Of a DNA stretch of 64,000 bases, positions 45,836 through 56,881 are shown one piece after another. The stretch spans positions 69,591,001 through 69,655,000 of the forward strand of contig JAIOJX010000028.1 in the NCBI GenBank assembly GCA_022376925.1. The letters run 5' to 3'. The DNA comes from Tragulus kanchil (Eukaryota; Chordata; Mammalia; Artiodactyla; Tragulidae). Made by a program: the position numbers and the translations under genes. Within the stretch, counting starts at the first letter, position 1. Each line of letters begins with the position of its first letter. Under the pieces are notes generated by a model. It was not told the DNA's origin. It saw only the letters and a program-made list of their open reading frames with translations, and made no database searches.

Positions 45836-46655
45836 CAAACTACCAATGAAATTTTCCACAAAAAAAGAATAAATAATCCTCAAATTCACATGGAACCATA
45901 AAAGATCCAGAATTGCCAAAGCAATCCTGTGGTAAAAGGACAAAGCAAGAGGCATAATCCTCCTAGATCAGATAATACTATGAAGTCATAGTAATTAAAA
46001 TAGCTTGATACTGGCACAAAAACAGCCACACTGGTCAATGGAACAGAATACAGAACCCAGAAATATTCCCACACATACACAGTGAAATAATTTATTTTTT
46101 CAGTCCAATAATTTTTAACCAAGAATGAGAGAGGGAAAGAGTGATGGAAAGAGTGAGGGAAAGAGTATCTTCAGCAAATGGTGTGAGGGAAAGAGCATCT
46201 TCAGCAAATGGCGTTAGGAAAGCCAAACAGCAGCATGTAAATTAATGAAGCTAGAACATACCCTCTCAGAAAATACTAACTTGAAATGACTTACAGACTT
46301 AAATATAAGATAGGATACCATGAAATTTCTAGAGGAGAACGCAGGCAAAATATTCTCTGAAAAAAATCATACTAATGTTTTCTTGGTTTCCCAAGACAAT
46401 AGAAATAAAAAACAAAAATAAACAAATGGGACCTAATCAAAGTTTTAAACTTTTACACACCATAGGAAATCATGAACAAAAGAAAAAGAAAACATTGAGA
46501 CGGAGAAAAAATTTGCAAATTATGTGACTGACAGGAGAGTAATCTCCAAAATATACAACCAGCTCCTGCAATTCAATAACGAAATACAACCCAAGAAAAA
46601 TGAGCAAAAGACTTAAACAGATATTTCTCCAAATAAGACATACAGATAATCTTGC
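45836..46655 (+). mobile_element. old L1 ORF2 fragment
   Basis: caaattcacatggaaccata, agaattgccaaagcaatcct, agcttgatactggcacaaaa, tggtcaatggaacagaatac and gagagtaatctccaaaatat follow the L1 ORF2 order ([14 protein letters not shown] to ISKIYxQL). It carries many stops and an internal repeat expansion at 46153-46210. Confidence 0.85.
46153..46210 (+). repeat. two 28-bp tandem units, period 30
   Basis: gtgagggaaagagtatcttc continuing to agcaaatg at 46153-46180 recurs at 46183-46210 with one substitution (gtatc/gcatc). A shorter related run, gtgatggaaagagtgaggga, precedes it. It lies inside the old L1 fragment. Confidence 0.8.
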
Positions 46656-47284
46656 TTTATTTTCTACCCCATTCCTTAGAGTACACTTCATGTACAGTCA
46701 TTCTGCCTGCTTCAAGTAACCCATTCAAACAGAAAGCCTCTCTCTGTTAATCCCTAGATTTCATCTGGAGTCCATGGCCTTCAGACCCTCTGGTAATCCT
46801 ACTTCAATCAGTCATCTCTTTCTTTGCTCCTGCAACATCTGTTGAAAGAGGAGCACTGCTGATTCTACCTTTCAAATTAGTTTGTGGTCCTATTATTATA
46901 AAGCCAATATTTTAGGTTAAAAGATTATTGTTTCTTATCTCAGATACTGTACTTAAGGTCTCTCTGGAACTTTATATCAAATTCCCCTAGAACTCTTCCC
47001 TACCCTATTCAAGTGACTGCACTTACAACAACTGTTGTAAAATGAAATCAGGAACTCCAAACCTAGTATAACTATCTCCCTCGCTTCATAGTGCCTACGC
47101 ACAGCGTACATTCCTTATCTAGCTCCAAGTTCCATCATTGTGATGGCACACACCTCTGCCCCTTACTAAAATGTCTTGCTCTCTTAATAATGAACTTAAT
47201 AATGAACATCCCAAATATGTGTCTCGCTTTTCCTGTTAGAGAGTCAGCTCCTGACAGGCAGGCACTTTGTATTTCAAGTCTTAC
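46656..47284. other. unassigned sequence
   Basis: Less AT-rich than its surroundings but nothing recognised. Confidence 0.45.
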
Positions 47285-47287
47285 AGA

Positions 47288-47492
47288 GTATCTCCCAGGT
47301 GGTGGCATGGTAAAAAATCCACCTGTAAATGCAGGAGGCACAAGAGACACAGGTTCAATCCCTGGGTCAGGACGACTACCTGGAGTAGGGAACAGCAACT
47401 CACTCCAGTATTGCCTGAAAAATTCCATGGGCAGAGGAAACTGGTGAGGTACAGTCCATGGGCCCTCAAAACGTTGAACATGATTGAACTGA
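47288..47492 (+). mobile_element. Bov-tA SINE
   Basis: tatctcccaggtggtggcat, cctgtaaatgcaggaggcac, gttcaatccctgggtcagg, actcactccagtattgcctg and aggtacagtccatgggccct follow the head-body order. Moderately diverged. Confidence 0.85.
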
Positions 47493-47507
47493 TAAAATAT
47501 CTAACTC

Positions 47508-49645
47508 ATTACAGTACTCTACAACTATCTTTAAAATGATAAGTAAATGAATAAATAAATTCTATATAATGTGATAGTTCAATTACAGTTATTTTACATA
47601 GGTAGTATACAGATCTTAAAGAGTTGCCGTTTTCCTAAATAGGAGATATGATGGAGTTAAGGTTTAGGATAGCACAGCAGATGAGGGGGAAAAAAAGCCA
47701 AGAAAATATTAAAAGCATAAGAAAGTGTTGCTTTTTCCACTACTCCCTCAGTACTTTTATATTATCATCTAGCTCTTAAAAAAATACCTAAGTACAAGTT
47801 GTCTAAAAGACAGTAAGAATAATTATTTAAAAACTCAGATTCACTTTTCAATTTTAAGACTCATCCTGTTTAAATCTATATGTAAATCTGTTACAGGCAA
47901 ACTCTAATATAACCGTTTCCAGCATGTAACATTTTGGGGGGGAAGGGGTTATACTTAAATTAACACATTATTCTGATGTGCACTATTACATGCTGTCAAG
48001 TGAGACCACATTTCGTCTTTCTTCACACTTCCTATCTCTTTTTTATGCAGAATATCCAGTGTACTTATCCAGGACAAGGAAACCTGAAGAAATACTCAGT
48101 AAATATATCTTAGAAAGAAGTTTAGTAACATAAATGTCTTTCAAAACCAGAATTGCTTTCATTTAAAATCTGCCATGCACAGGAAGTTCACATTTTTAAT
48201 GATAGAATGTAAAAGGGATAAGAAATGTAATGCTAATGCGAATATAATAACTTTCACATCTTAATGAAGGTCTTTTGTTAGCTCAAAATTATATTTATTC
48301 AAATAAAAATAATAAATCCCATTATTCAAAATATTAAATACTTTTATATTAGTCTAAAATGACCTATTCAACACTGAGCTCATGTTCTCAAATAAAATGG
48401 TAAAAATTGTCAGTCAAGCAGCAAGTAGACATTAGTGTAAAGGGCATAAATGAATGGTTGATAGATGCAAATTTAGATATAATTATTTGGTCTTATTTAG
48501 CTAGCTTTTAGAGTGACTTATATTATTGGTCAAAATGAATACTAAGCTTTTTTAGAGTGACATTATATGTTTAAATATCAAATGTGATAGTTCAATTACA
48601 GTTATTTTACATTACAGTACTCTACAACTATCTTTAAAATGATAAGTAAATGAATAAATAAATTCTATATAATGTGATAGTTCAATTACAGTTATTTTAC
48701 ATAGGTAGTATACAGATCTTAAAGAGTTGCCGTTTTCCTAAATAGGAGATATGATGGAGTTAAGGTTTAGGATAGCACAGCAGATGAGGGGGAAAAAAAG
48801 CCAAGAAAATATTAAAAGCATAAGAAAGTGTTGCTTTTTCCACTACTCCCTCAGTACTTTTATATTATCATCTAGCTCTTAAAAAAATACCTAAGTACAA
48901 GTTGTCTAAAAGACAGTAAGAATAATTATTTAAAAACTCAGATTCACTTTTCAATTTTAAGACTCATCCTGTTTAAATCTATATGTAAATCTGTTACAGG
49001 CAAACTCTAATATAACCGTTTCCAGCATGTAACATTTTGGGGGGGAAGGGGTTATACTTAAATTAACACATTATTCTGATGTGCACTATTACATGCTGTC
49101 AAGTGAGACCACATTTCGTCTTTCTTCACACTTCCTATCTCTTTTTTATGCAGAATATCCAGTGTACTTATCCAGGACAAGGAAACCTGAAGAAATACTC
49201 AGTAAATATATCTTAGAAAGAAGTTTAGTAACATAAATGTCTTTCAAAACCAGAATTGCTTTCATTTAAAATCTGCCATGCACAGGAAGTTCACATTTTT
49301 AATGATAGAATGTAAAAGGGATAAGAAATGTAATGCTAATGCGAATATAATAACTTTCACATCTTAATGAAGGTCTTTTGTTAGCTCAAAATTATATTTA
49401 TTCAAATAAAAATAATAAATCCCATTATTCAAAATATTAAATACTTTTATATTAGTCTAAAATGACCTATTCAACACTGAGCTCATGTTCTCAAATAAAA
49501 TGGTAAAAATTGTCAGTCAAGCAGCAAGTAGACATTAGTGTAAAGGGCATAAATGAATGGTTGATAGATGCAAATTTAGATATAATTATTTGGTCTTATT
49601 TAGCTAGCTTTTAGAGTGACTTATATTATTGGTCAAAATGAATAC
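47508..49645. repeat. direct tandem duplication D15 (offset 1,103 bp)
   Basis: Copy 1 is about 47508-48542, copy 2 about 48611-49645. The 68 bases between copies are scrambled local sequence: a variant of the preceding tagcttttagagtgactta, then a third partial repeat of tgatagttcaattacagtta. Confidence 0.94.
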
Positions 49646-50132
49646 AAAGAAATTAATGCTTGTGGTTTATATCCCCCGTGAGCTCAGAGATGTGTGACTT
49701 GGTTTTTTATTAAAACATTTTGCAAATGTTGAATAGAGCTCTGGATATTTTACATTTTTATTCAGATAATTTGAAAATAGCCTTTTCCACCAACAAGCTT
49801 TTTTTCTACTAGCAAATAGATTCTAAGGAATTCAAATGGAAAGGCTAATAATTATAGTCTCTAATAGTTTACTGATAAATATAAAAATAATTGTTATTAT
49901 TCTTTTTAGCTATATTAAGGTAACAATGATAAAGGGGAATATTACTTATTCCTCAAAAGCTCCACAAGTATCAGCTACTCTTTTGGGACATAACTACTTT
50001 ATCACTTTCGTACTTTTGTCACTTAATTGGCATAGATATATTACACACTTGGAAAATTAAAGACTGATACAGGTCTATTTCCATGAATGGGTGCTCAGTT
50101 TCACAAAATCTTGGTCAATATTAAAATTGAGA
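49646..50132. other. unassigned AT-rich sequence
   Basis: Nothing recognised. Confidence 0.45.
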
Positions 50133-52457
50133 CCGGGTTGTATCACATACAACTTCTAAATTTTCAAAGAAAGTTTGAGTCTGATATATGAAAACATGCC
50201 AAATATGTCATAGTTCTGTCTTAATTTCCTGACCAGCCCTTTACTCTTAACAGTCCATGAAGATTGGGTCTGGAGTGCCACATAGATGGCACCTAGGCTT
50301 CCAGTTGATAAGCAGTCAGTCACCACTGGATATAGGGAGCACTTTATTCACTAAACAGCCTCATCAGTTCAGGGCCTGTCTCTCATCTCACTCACTATGT
50401 GTGTTCGGGTATTCGTCTCCAGGGCTGTGCCCTCACACACCATTTGCCCTATTACTTAAGGATCCACTTCTACCCAAGATAAAGCTTGGCTGGCCTAAGA
50501 CCTCAGGTCTAAAGGAAAGTAGGTGAAACCCATCTAGCATGCTGTGGAATGATATTTGAGTAGTTTAACCGTTTGAGGACAATAATTCAGTTTGATCCCA
50601 CATGGACTATTTTCCAAACTCTTTAAATGTGATTTGTTTCTTGTGACCATTATCTTCCTTGCTACCTACCCCTGGTGTTTGAATACAGATATTTTGACTA
50701 ATTTTTGCTATATTTCTAAAAGGACCTTGCCTGTAAGTTAGACCCTTATAAGTTTAGAGCCAGACTACTTCTTGTGTGTTTACTTGTTTGCTTCCAAGTT
50801 ACCTACTATACATTGTAGTAACAACCATAGCTTGAAGACCTTGTTGAATTTGTGGGGATGCTGTAAACATTCCCAGCCCTGACCACTTTCTCTTGCATAG
50901 GATTTAGAGCTTCGAAGTCAGGTTACTTCCGGAGGCTGCTTCTCCTTGCTTTGACTTGTGAACAATGGATATTGAAGGACTGCTGGCTTTGCTAGATTGA
51001 AGTTTTTTGAGATTTTCAACTCTACCCATGATGTCAGTTCTTTCCGACCATGCTGTTACTTGCTGTCTGTCTTTGGGACAGTTTCGTTTGGTTGCTTTGT
51101 ACAAGGCTGCATTGGGAGTGGATTAGGTTATGATCAGGAATAATGAATTGCCCTCTAAAGATACTGTGGCTTGAACTTATGTGCTATGTGAACCGTCACT
51201 TGAAAGAATTCAGTTGACGGGCTATCCATTGGACCAGGTGGGCTCTCCCATGACACTCAGAGGCTAAATAATGGATTGACAGGTTTTCTAGGGGTTTAAA
51301 TTTCTTTTGAGCGGGTTGTATCACATACAACTTCTAAATTTTCAAAGAAAGTTTGAGTCTGATATATGAAAACATGCCAAATATGTCATAGTTCTGTCTT
51401 AATTTCCTGACCAGCCCTTTACTCTTAACAGTCCATGAAGATTGGGTCTGGAGTGCCACATAGATGGCACCTAGGCTTCCAGTTGATAAGCAGTCAGTCA
51501 CCACTGGATATAGGGAGCACTTTATTCACTAAACAGCCTCATCAGTTCAGGGCCTGTCTCTCATCTCACTCACTATGTGTGTTCGGGTATTCGTCTCCAG
51601 GGCTGTGCCCTCACACACCATTTGCCCTATTACTTAAGGATCCACTTCTACCCAAGATAAAGCTTGGCTGGCCTAAGACCTCAGGTCTAAAGGAAAGTAG
51701 GTGAAACCCATCTAGCATGCTGTGGAATGATATTTGAGTAGTTTAACCGTTTGAGGACAATAATTCAGTTTGATCCCACATGGACTATTTTCCAAACTCT
51801 TTAAATGTGATTTGTTTCTTGTGACCATTATCTTCCTTGCTACCTACCCCTGGTGTTTGAATACAGATATTTTGACTAATTTTTGCTATATTTCTAAAAG
51901 GACCTTGCCTGTAAGTTAGACCCTTATAAGTTTAGAGCCAGACTACTTCTTGTGTGTTTACTTGTTTGCTTCCAAGTTACCTACTATACATTGTAGTAAC
52001 AACCATAGCTTGAAGACCTTGTTGAATTTGTGGGGATGCTGTAAACATTCCCAGCCCTGACCACTTTCTCTTGCATAGGATTTAGAGCTTCGAAGTCAGG
52101 TTACTTCCGGAGGCTGCTTCTCCTTGCTTTGACTTGTGAACAATGGATATTGAAGGACTGCTGGCTTTGCTAGATTGAAGTTTTTTGAGATTTTCAACTC
52201 TACCCATGGTGTCAGTTCTTTCCGACCATGCTGTTACTTGCTGTCTGTCTTTGGGACAGTTTCGTTTGGTTGCTTTGTACAAGGCTGCATTGGGAGTGGA
52301 TTAGGTTATGATCAGGAATAATGAATTGCCCTCTAAAGATACTGTGGCTTGAACTTATGTGCTATGTGAACCGTCACTTGAAAGAATTCAGTTGACGGGC
52401 TATCCATTGGACCAGGTGGGCTCTCCCATGACACTCAGAGGCTAAATAATGGATTGA
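50133..52457. repeat. direct tandem duplication D16 (offset 1,178 bp)
   Basis: Copy 1 is about 50133-51279, copy 2 about 51311-52457. One substitution (ccatgatgtc at 51026 versus ccatggtgtc at 52204). Filler 51280-51310 ends in tcttttgagcgggttg, a corrupted form of the true aaaattgagaccgggttg. Confidence 0.94.
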
Positions 52458-52562
52458 TCTCTTTGTCTCCTCTAGATCAGGGATGTTGGAAGCTGGAGTG
52501 AACAGAATTATTTCCCAGGTGGGTGGATCCCAAACTGAACCACACTCTGAGTGCCACCTCAA
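50250..52562 (-). pseudogene. possible degraded coding-like sequence, minus strand, unidentified
   Basis: Collapsing D16, the minus strand from about 52562 to 50250 gives long readable stretches with only scattered stops. Examples are MRWHSECGSVWDPPTWEI near 52562, KATKRNCPKDRQQVTAWSER near 51100/52280 and, in another frame, a run through FTASPQIQQGLQAMVV and ILGRSGSLSNRANGV. Base composition is also less AT-rich than neighbours. That could be an old processed pseudogene, but I recognise no family and the frames shift, so chance is a real alternative. Confidence 0.2.
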
Positions 52563-53060
52563 AGAATTATATCATCTGCTTAGCTGTATGTGGCAGCCCT
52601 CGTCTGAAAACATCCATATTCTATGTTACCACTCATTAGGGCCTATATAATAGGATAAAGGCTAGATTTCATATTTTTAAAATGTTTCTTGAGTATGCTA
52701 AAATTAGGGAAACTATATATGGCCTTGAAATATCCTAATTAGCTTTGAGGTGGTTTTAAAAGTGAGAAGACAATTCAGAATATCTTTTCTTTTTTGGTAA
52801 TATTTTTAAATTGTGCTTCATTAAGAACTAGAAATTGATCATAATTACCAAAAAACAAGCATAAAAGTTTTCCATTTTTGAATATATATATACACAGATA
52901 CATATCTAAAATCTCAATAACTATGAAAATTTTAGGACTAAAGAATTGCTTTAGTAAGATAGTTTGGAAAATAAAATAACACTTTCATAAATAACAAAAC
53001 TCATACATAGTATTTTTGTCAATATGGATACTTTATAACATGCTGCTCTTGATAGTCTTT
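52563..53060. other. unassigned AT-rich sequence
   Basis: Nothing recognised. Confidence 0.45.
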
Positions 53061-53072
53061 AAGAGTCCATGA

Positions 53073-53679
53073 CGGTTTCCCTGGTGGTCCAGTGGGTAAG
53101 GACATCGCCTTGCAGTGCAAGGGGCACCGATTGGAGCCCTGGCCTGGGAAGATCCCACGTGCCGCGGAGCAGCTGGACGGATGTGTCCAATTACCGAGCC
53201 AGAGCTCTGGAGCGCATGCGCCCAGAGCCAGTGCTCTGCAACAACAGAGGCCGCCGCGATGTGAGGCCCACACTGGCCAAAACAGAGAATAGACATAAAG
53301 ACATTGTGGAGACCGAACAGTGGGAGGGAGGCATGGAGGGAGTAACATGGAAACCTATACTGTCATGTGTGGAAAAAATAGCTATTGTCATTGTGCTAGG
53401 GGAATAGGAGTACCTACAACCACTTGGGGCGATGGTCTGGAGGGATGAGAGGCGGGGAACTGGGTGGGGGGAGGGTCCAGGGATATGCATATGAATGATC
53501 TGGGAACATACATGTTGGTGAACAACAAAACTCTGTAAAATCTTTAAAATAAAGGAAAAAAAAAAAAGATGGATGAAAATGGACAAATGAAAAACCAATA
53601 GAAGTGGCCCGCCTGCTCCCCTCCCTCCCCACCCCACCCCCACCAAAATAAGTAAATAAATAAATCTTAAAAAAAAAAA
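53073..53679 (+). mobile_element. CHR-derived SINE, long-tail type, split by a nested L1 fragment
   Basis: Head and body run from 53073 to about 53281. The tail resumes with gatggatgaaaatggacaaa at about 53566, through ccaatagaagtggcccgcct, the C-rich block and poly-A. The whole unit is flanked by aagagtccatga (53061-53072) and aagagttcatga (53680-53691), one mismatch. One outer duplication bracketing both parts shows that the SINE came first and the inner fragment later. Confidence 0.9.
53282..53562 (+). mobile_element. 5'-truncated L1 3' UTR inserted in the SINE
   Basis: gacattgtggagaccgaaca, gggagggaggcatggaggga, atagctattgtcattgtgct, tgatctgggaacatacatgt and acaacaaaactctgtaaaat match in order the 3' UTR of the 15.3-24.1 kb L1 (for example gacattgtggggaaggaaca at about 23890). 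It is a very short, 5'-truncated L1 insertion ending in poly-A at about 53562. Confidence 0.88.
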
Positions 53680-53691
53680 AAGAGTTCATGA

Positions 53692-54332
53692 GTCAGACTG
53701 TCCCTATATTCTCTTTTAACTGATTTAAGAAACATGTCTGTAAGGAACAGATTCCTGCAATGCCAGCCTAATAAAACACCACTTTATTTTCCATTATGAA
53801 TTTTCTTAGAAAACGAAATTCAGCATAACAAGTTATACTTATTTGTCACAAGAAAGCGTACCTTAGTGAGGCTCATATTTCTAACCACCTTTTGAATCTA
53901 TCATAGCATTTCCTTTTCATCTCTTGCCTAGATTATTTCAATATATACAGCTTTATATTAAATTACATTTGTAGCTTTGTCATTTTTTTCACTTTAAAGC
54001 ATAAGAATTCTATAATATATATTTGTTTATATAAACAGTGTTTGATTATAGTTGATGAGAGGTCATGCAGTATAGTGTTTTAAAGCTTGGTCTCTGGAAT
54101 TTGAATATAAAGGTTTAAATTCTTGCTGCCATCCTTACCTGTGATATAACTGTGAACAGCTTACTTAACTACTCTAATACTTTGGTTTCTTCAAGTGCTA
54201 AATGACATGGTCCATTTTAGTATTTGATGTAGAAAGTTTTTCTGAAGAATAATTGAAGTCACAAATTTATTACCTAAATGCCTGATATAAAGCAGTTACT
54301 CAATAACTATTGGTCTTATTTATATGTGTTGA
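53692..54332. other. unassigned AT-rich sequence
   Basis: Nothing recognised. Confidence 0.45.
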
Positions 54333-56557
54333 CTAATTAATGTGTGAAGGCCTCTTAATATTAATAATTCTGAGAAATATTTATAAATTCAAATGTTTAA
54401 AATGTGTAAGTCTCATAGAACAGATGGCAACCTGGAAATGGTGGAAAATTGTGTCGGCAACATTTAAGAACCCTGCTTGCTCTTTACAGGATAAAGACAC
54501 AGAGTAGAACACTATAGCTCATCTTCTTGGGTCAACATCTTTGCTTTTATTAAAGCTGGATAACACTTTTAGAACTTAGATTTATGGAGTTCATGCCATT
54601 TATATGTGAAGGGGATACGTCCATCTGGCATAAATCAATCCAGTCAGTCACCTTTGTTGATTGACTTATTATAAATATCACCACAAGCCAAAGGTGCATG
54701 ACAGAGAATAAATGAAAAGCATTTATGAAAGCAGGCATGGAATAAAGAAACTGATTCAAAACTGAAGAGTGCTGTATTCCTAAATGTTTATAAATGCATC
54801 TAAAAGTGTGATCAGAAAATGTCACATGTCATGTAACACTTTACATTATAGATTTTCATTAAGGTTTAAGAGTCTCCAACCAGTGAATGATAAAAAGTTC
54901 TCTTTTGGGCTGTAAATATCATCTTTATTGTGAATCATGCATTTCATAAATAATTAATCCTGAGGTATAGGAAAGAATATGTTAAGATTCACAAATGTAA
55001 AATCTTTGGCTCTCACCTACTGATGCAAGCTTTCAAATCTCCATTTAAATTCCAGATAGAAAGATAGTTTTTAAACAGACATACATGTATGTCATATTTT
55101 TAAATCAGAATTTTGGTAAATGTAGAGTACAATACTGACGTTGGATTTGATGCTGACTTCTTTATTAAAAGCTTGCACAACTAAAAGAAGTCACTTGTTC
55201 ATTACAAGGATTTGCTTGATGCCTACAATGTATTATGTTTTGTGCCACACATAGAGATTAAAAAAATAAAGGTGTCATCTCTGTCATGAGGACATAAATG
55301 TCAGTGAACAAATACAATATATCTCAGCAAATACTAGAATGGATGCATTCTTATGTTATAACTGTGGCATCCTAAGTGCATCTGCAGGTCCAGACTTTTC
55401 CCTCTTTATCCTTATTGTTATGACCTGTTAACATGTTTTAAGATCTAATTAATGTGTGAAGGCCTCTTAATATTAATAATTCTGAGAAATATTTATAAAT
55501 TCAAATGTTTAAAATGTGTAAGTCTCATAGAACAGATGGCAACCTGGAAATGGTGGAAAATTGTGTCGGCAACATTTAAGAACCCTGCTTGCTCTTTACA
55601 GGATAAAGACACAGAGTAGAACACTATAGCTCATCTTCTTGGGTCAACATCTTTGCTTTTATTAAAGCTGGATAACACTTTTAGAACTTAGATTTATGGA
55701 GTTCATGCCATTTATATGTGAAGGGGATACGTCCATCTGGCATAAATCAATCCAGTCAGTCACCTTTGTTGATTGACTTATTATAAATATCACCACAAGC
55801 CAAAGGTGCATGACAGAGAATAAATGAAAAGCATTTATGAAAGCAGGCATGGAATAAAGAAACTGATTCAAAAACTGAAGAGTGCTGTATTCCTAAATGT
55901 TTATAAATGCATCTAAAAGTGTGATCAGAAAATGTCACATGTCATGTAACACTTTACATTATAGATTTTCATTAAGGTTTAAGAGTCTCCAACCAGTGAA
56001 TGATAAAAAGTTCTCTTTTGGGCTGTAAATATCATCTTTATTGTGAATCATGCATTTCATAAATAATTAATCCTGAGGTATAGGAAAGAATATGTTAAGA
56101 TTCACAAATGTAAAATCTTTGGCTCTCACCTACTGATGCAAGCTTTCAAATCTCCATTTAAATTCCAGATAGAAAGATAGTTTTTAAACAGACATACATG
56201 TATGTCATATTTTTAAATCAGAATTTTGGTAAATGTAGAGTACAATACTGACGTTGGATTTGATGCTGACTTCTTTATTAAAAGCTTGCACAACTAAAAG
56301 AAGCCACTTGTTCATTACAAGGATTTGCTTGATGCCTACAATGTATTATGTTTTGTGCCACACATAGAGATTAAAAAAATAAAGGTGTCATCTCTGTCAT
56401 GAGGACATAAATGTCAGTGAACAAATACAATATATCTCAGCAAATACTAGAATGGATGCATTCTTATGTTATAACTGTGGCATCCTAAGTGCATCTGCAG
56501 GTCCAGACTTTTCCCTCTTTATCCTTATTGTTATGACCTGTTAACATGTTTTAAGAT
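54333..56557. repeat. direct tandem duplication D17 (offset 1,112-1,113 bp)
   Basis: Copy 1 is about 54333-55444, copy 2 55445-56557, no filler. Differences: one extra A (gattcaaaactg versus gattcaaaaactg) and one substitution (agaagtcac versus agaagccac). The content is otherwise unassigned unique AT-rich sequence. Confidence 0.94.
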
Positions 56558-56670
56558 ACATCTCAAGATCCGTTCTCTCCATTACTCTTGAGATTTGTTA
56601 AGATATAACTAAATGCTCCAGTCTTTATGAACTTACTATTATCTCTGTAGCCATCTTTTATGGGGTACAT

Positions 56671-56881
56671 GCATACGTGCTAAGTCATTTCAGTCATGTC
56701 TGACTCCTTGTGACCCCACCAGGATCCTCTGTCCATGGCATTCTCCAGGCAAGAATATTGGAGTGGGTTGCCATGTCCTCTTCCAAGGTATCTTTCTGAT
56801 CCAGGGACTGAACCTGCATCAGTTACATCTCCTGCATTGACAGGAAGGTTATTTATCACTGAGACACCTGGGAAGTCCCTC
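56671..56881 (-). mobile_element. Bov-tA SINE, antisense
   Basis: gtgctaagtcatttcagtca, atcctctgtccatggcattc, gagtgggttgccatgtcctc, tcctgcattgacaggaaggt and gagacacctgggaagtccct on the plus strand are the reverse of the Bov-tA order. The head end from 56822 is repeated at 58011 by D18. Confidence 0.88.
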
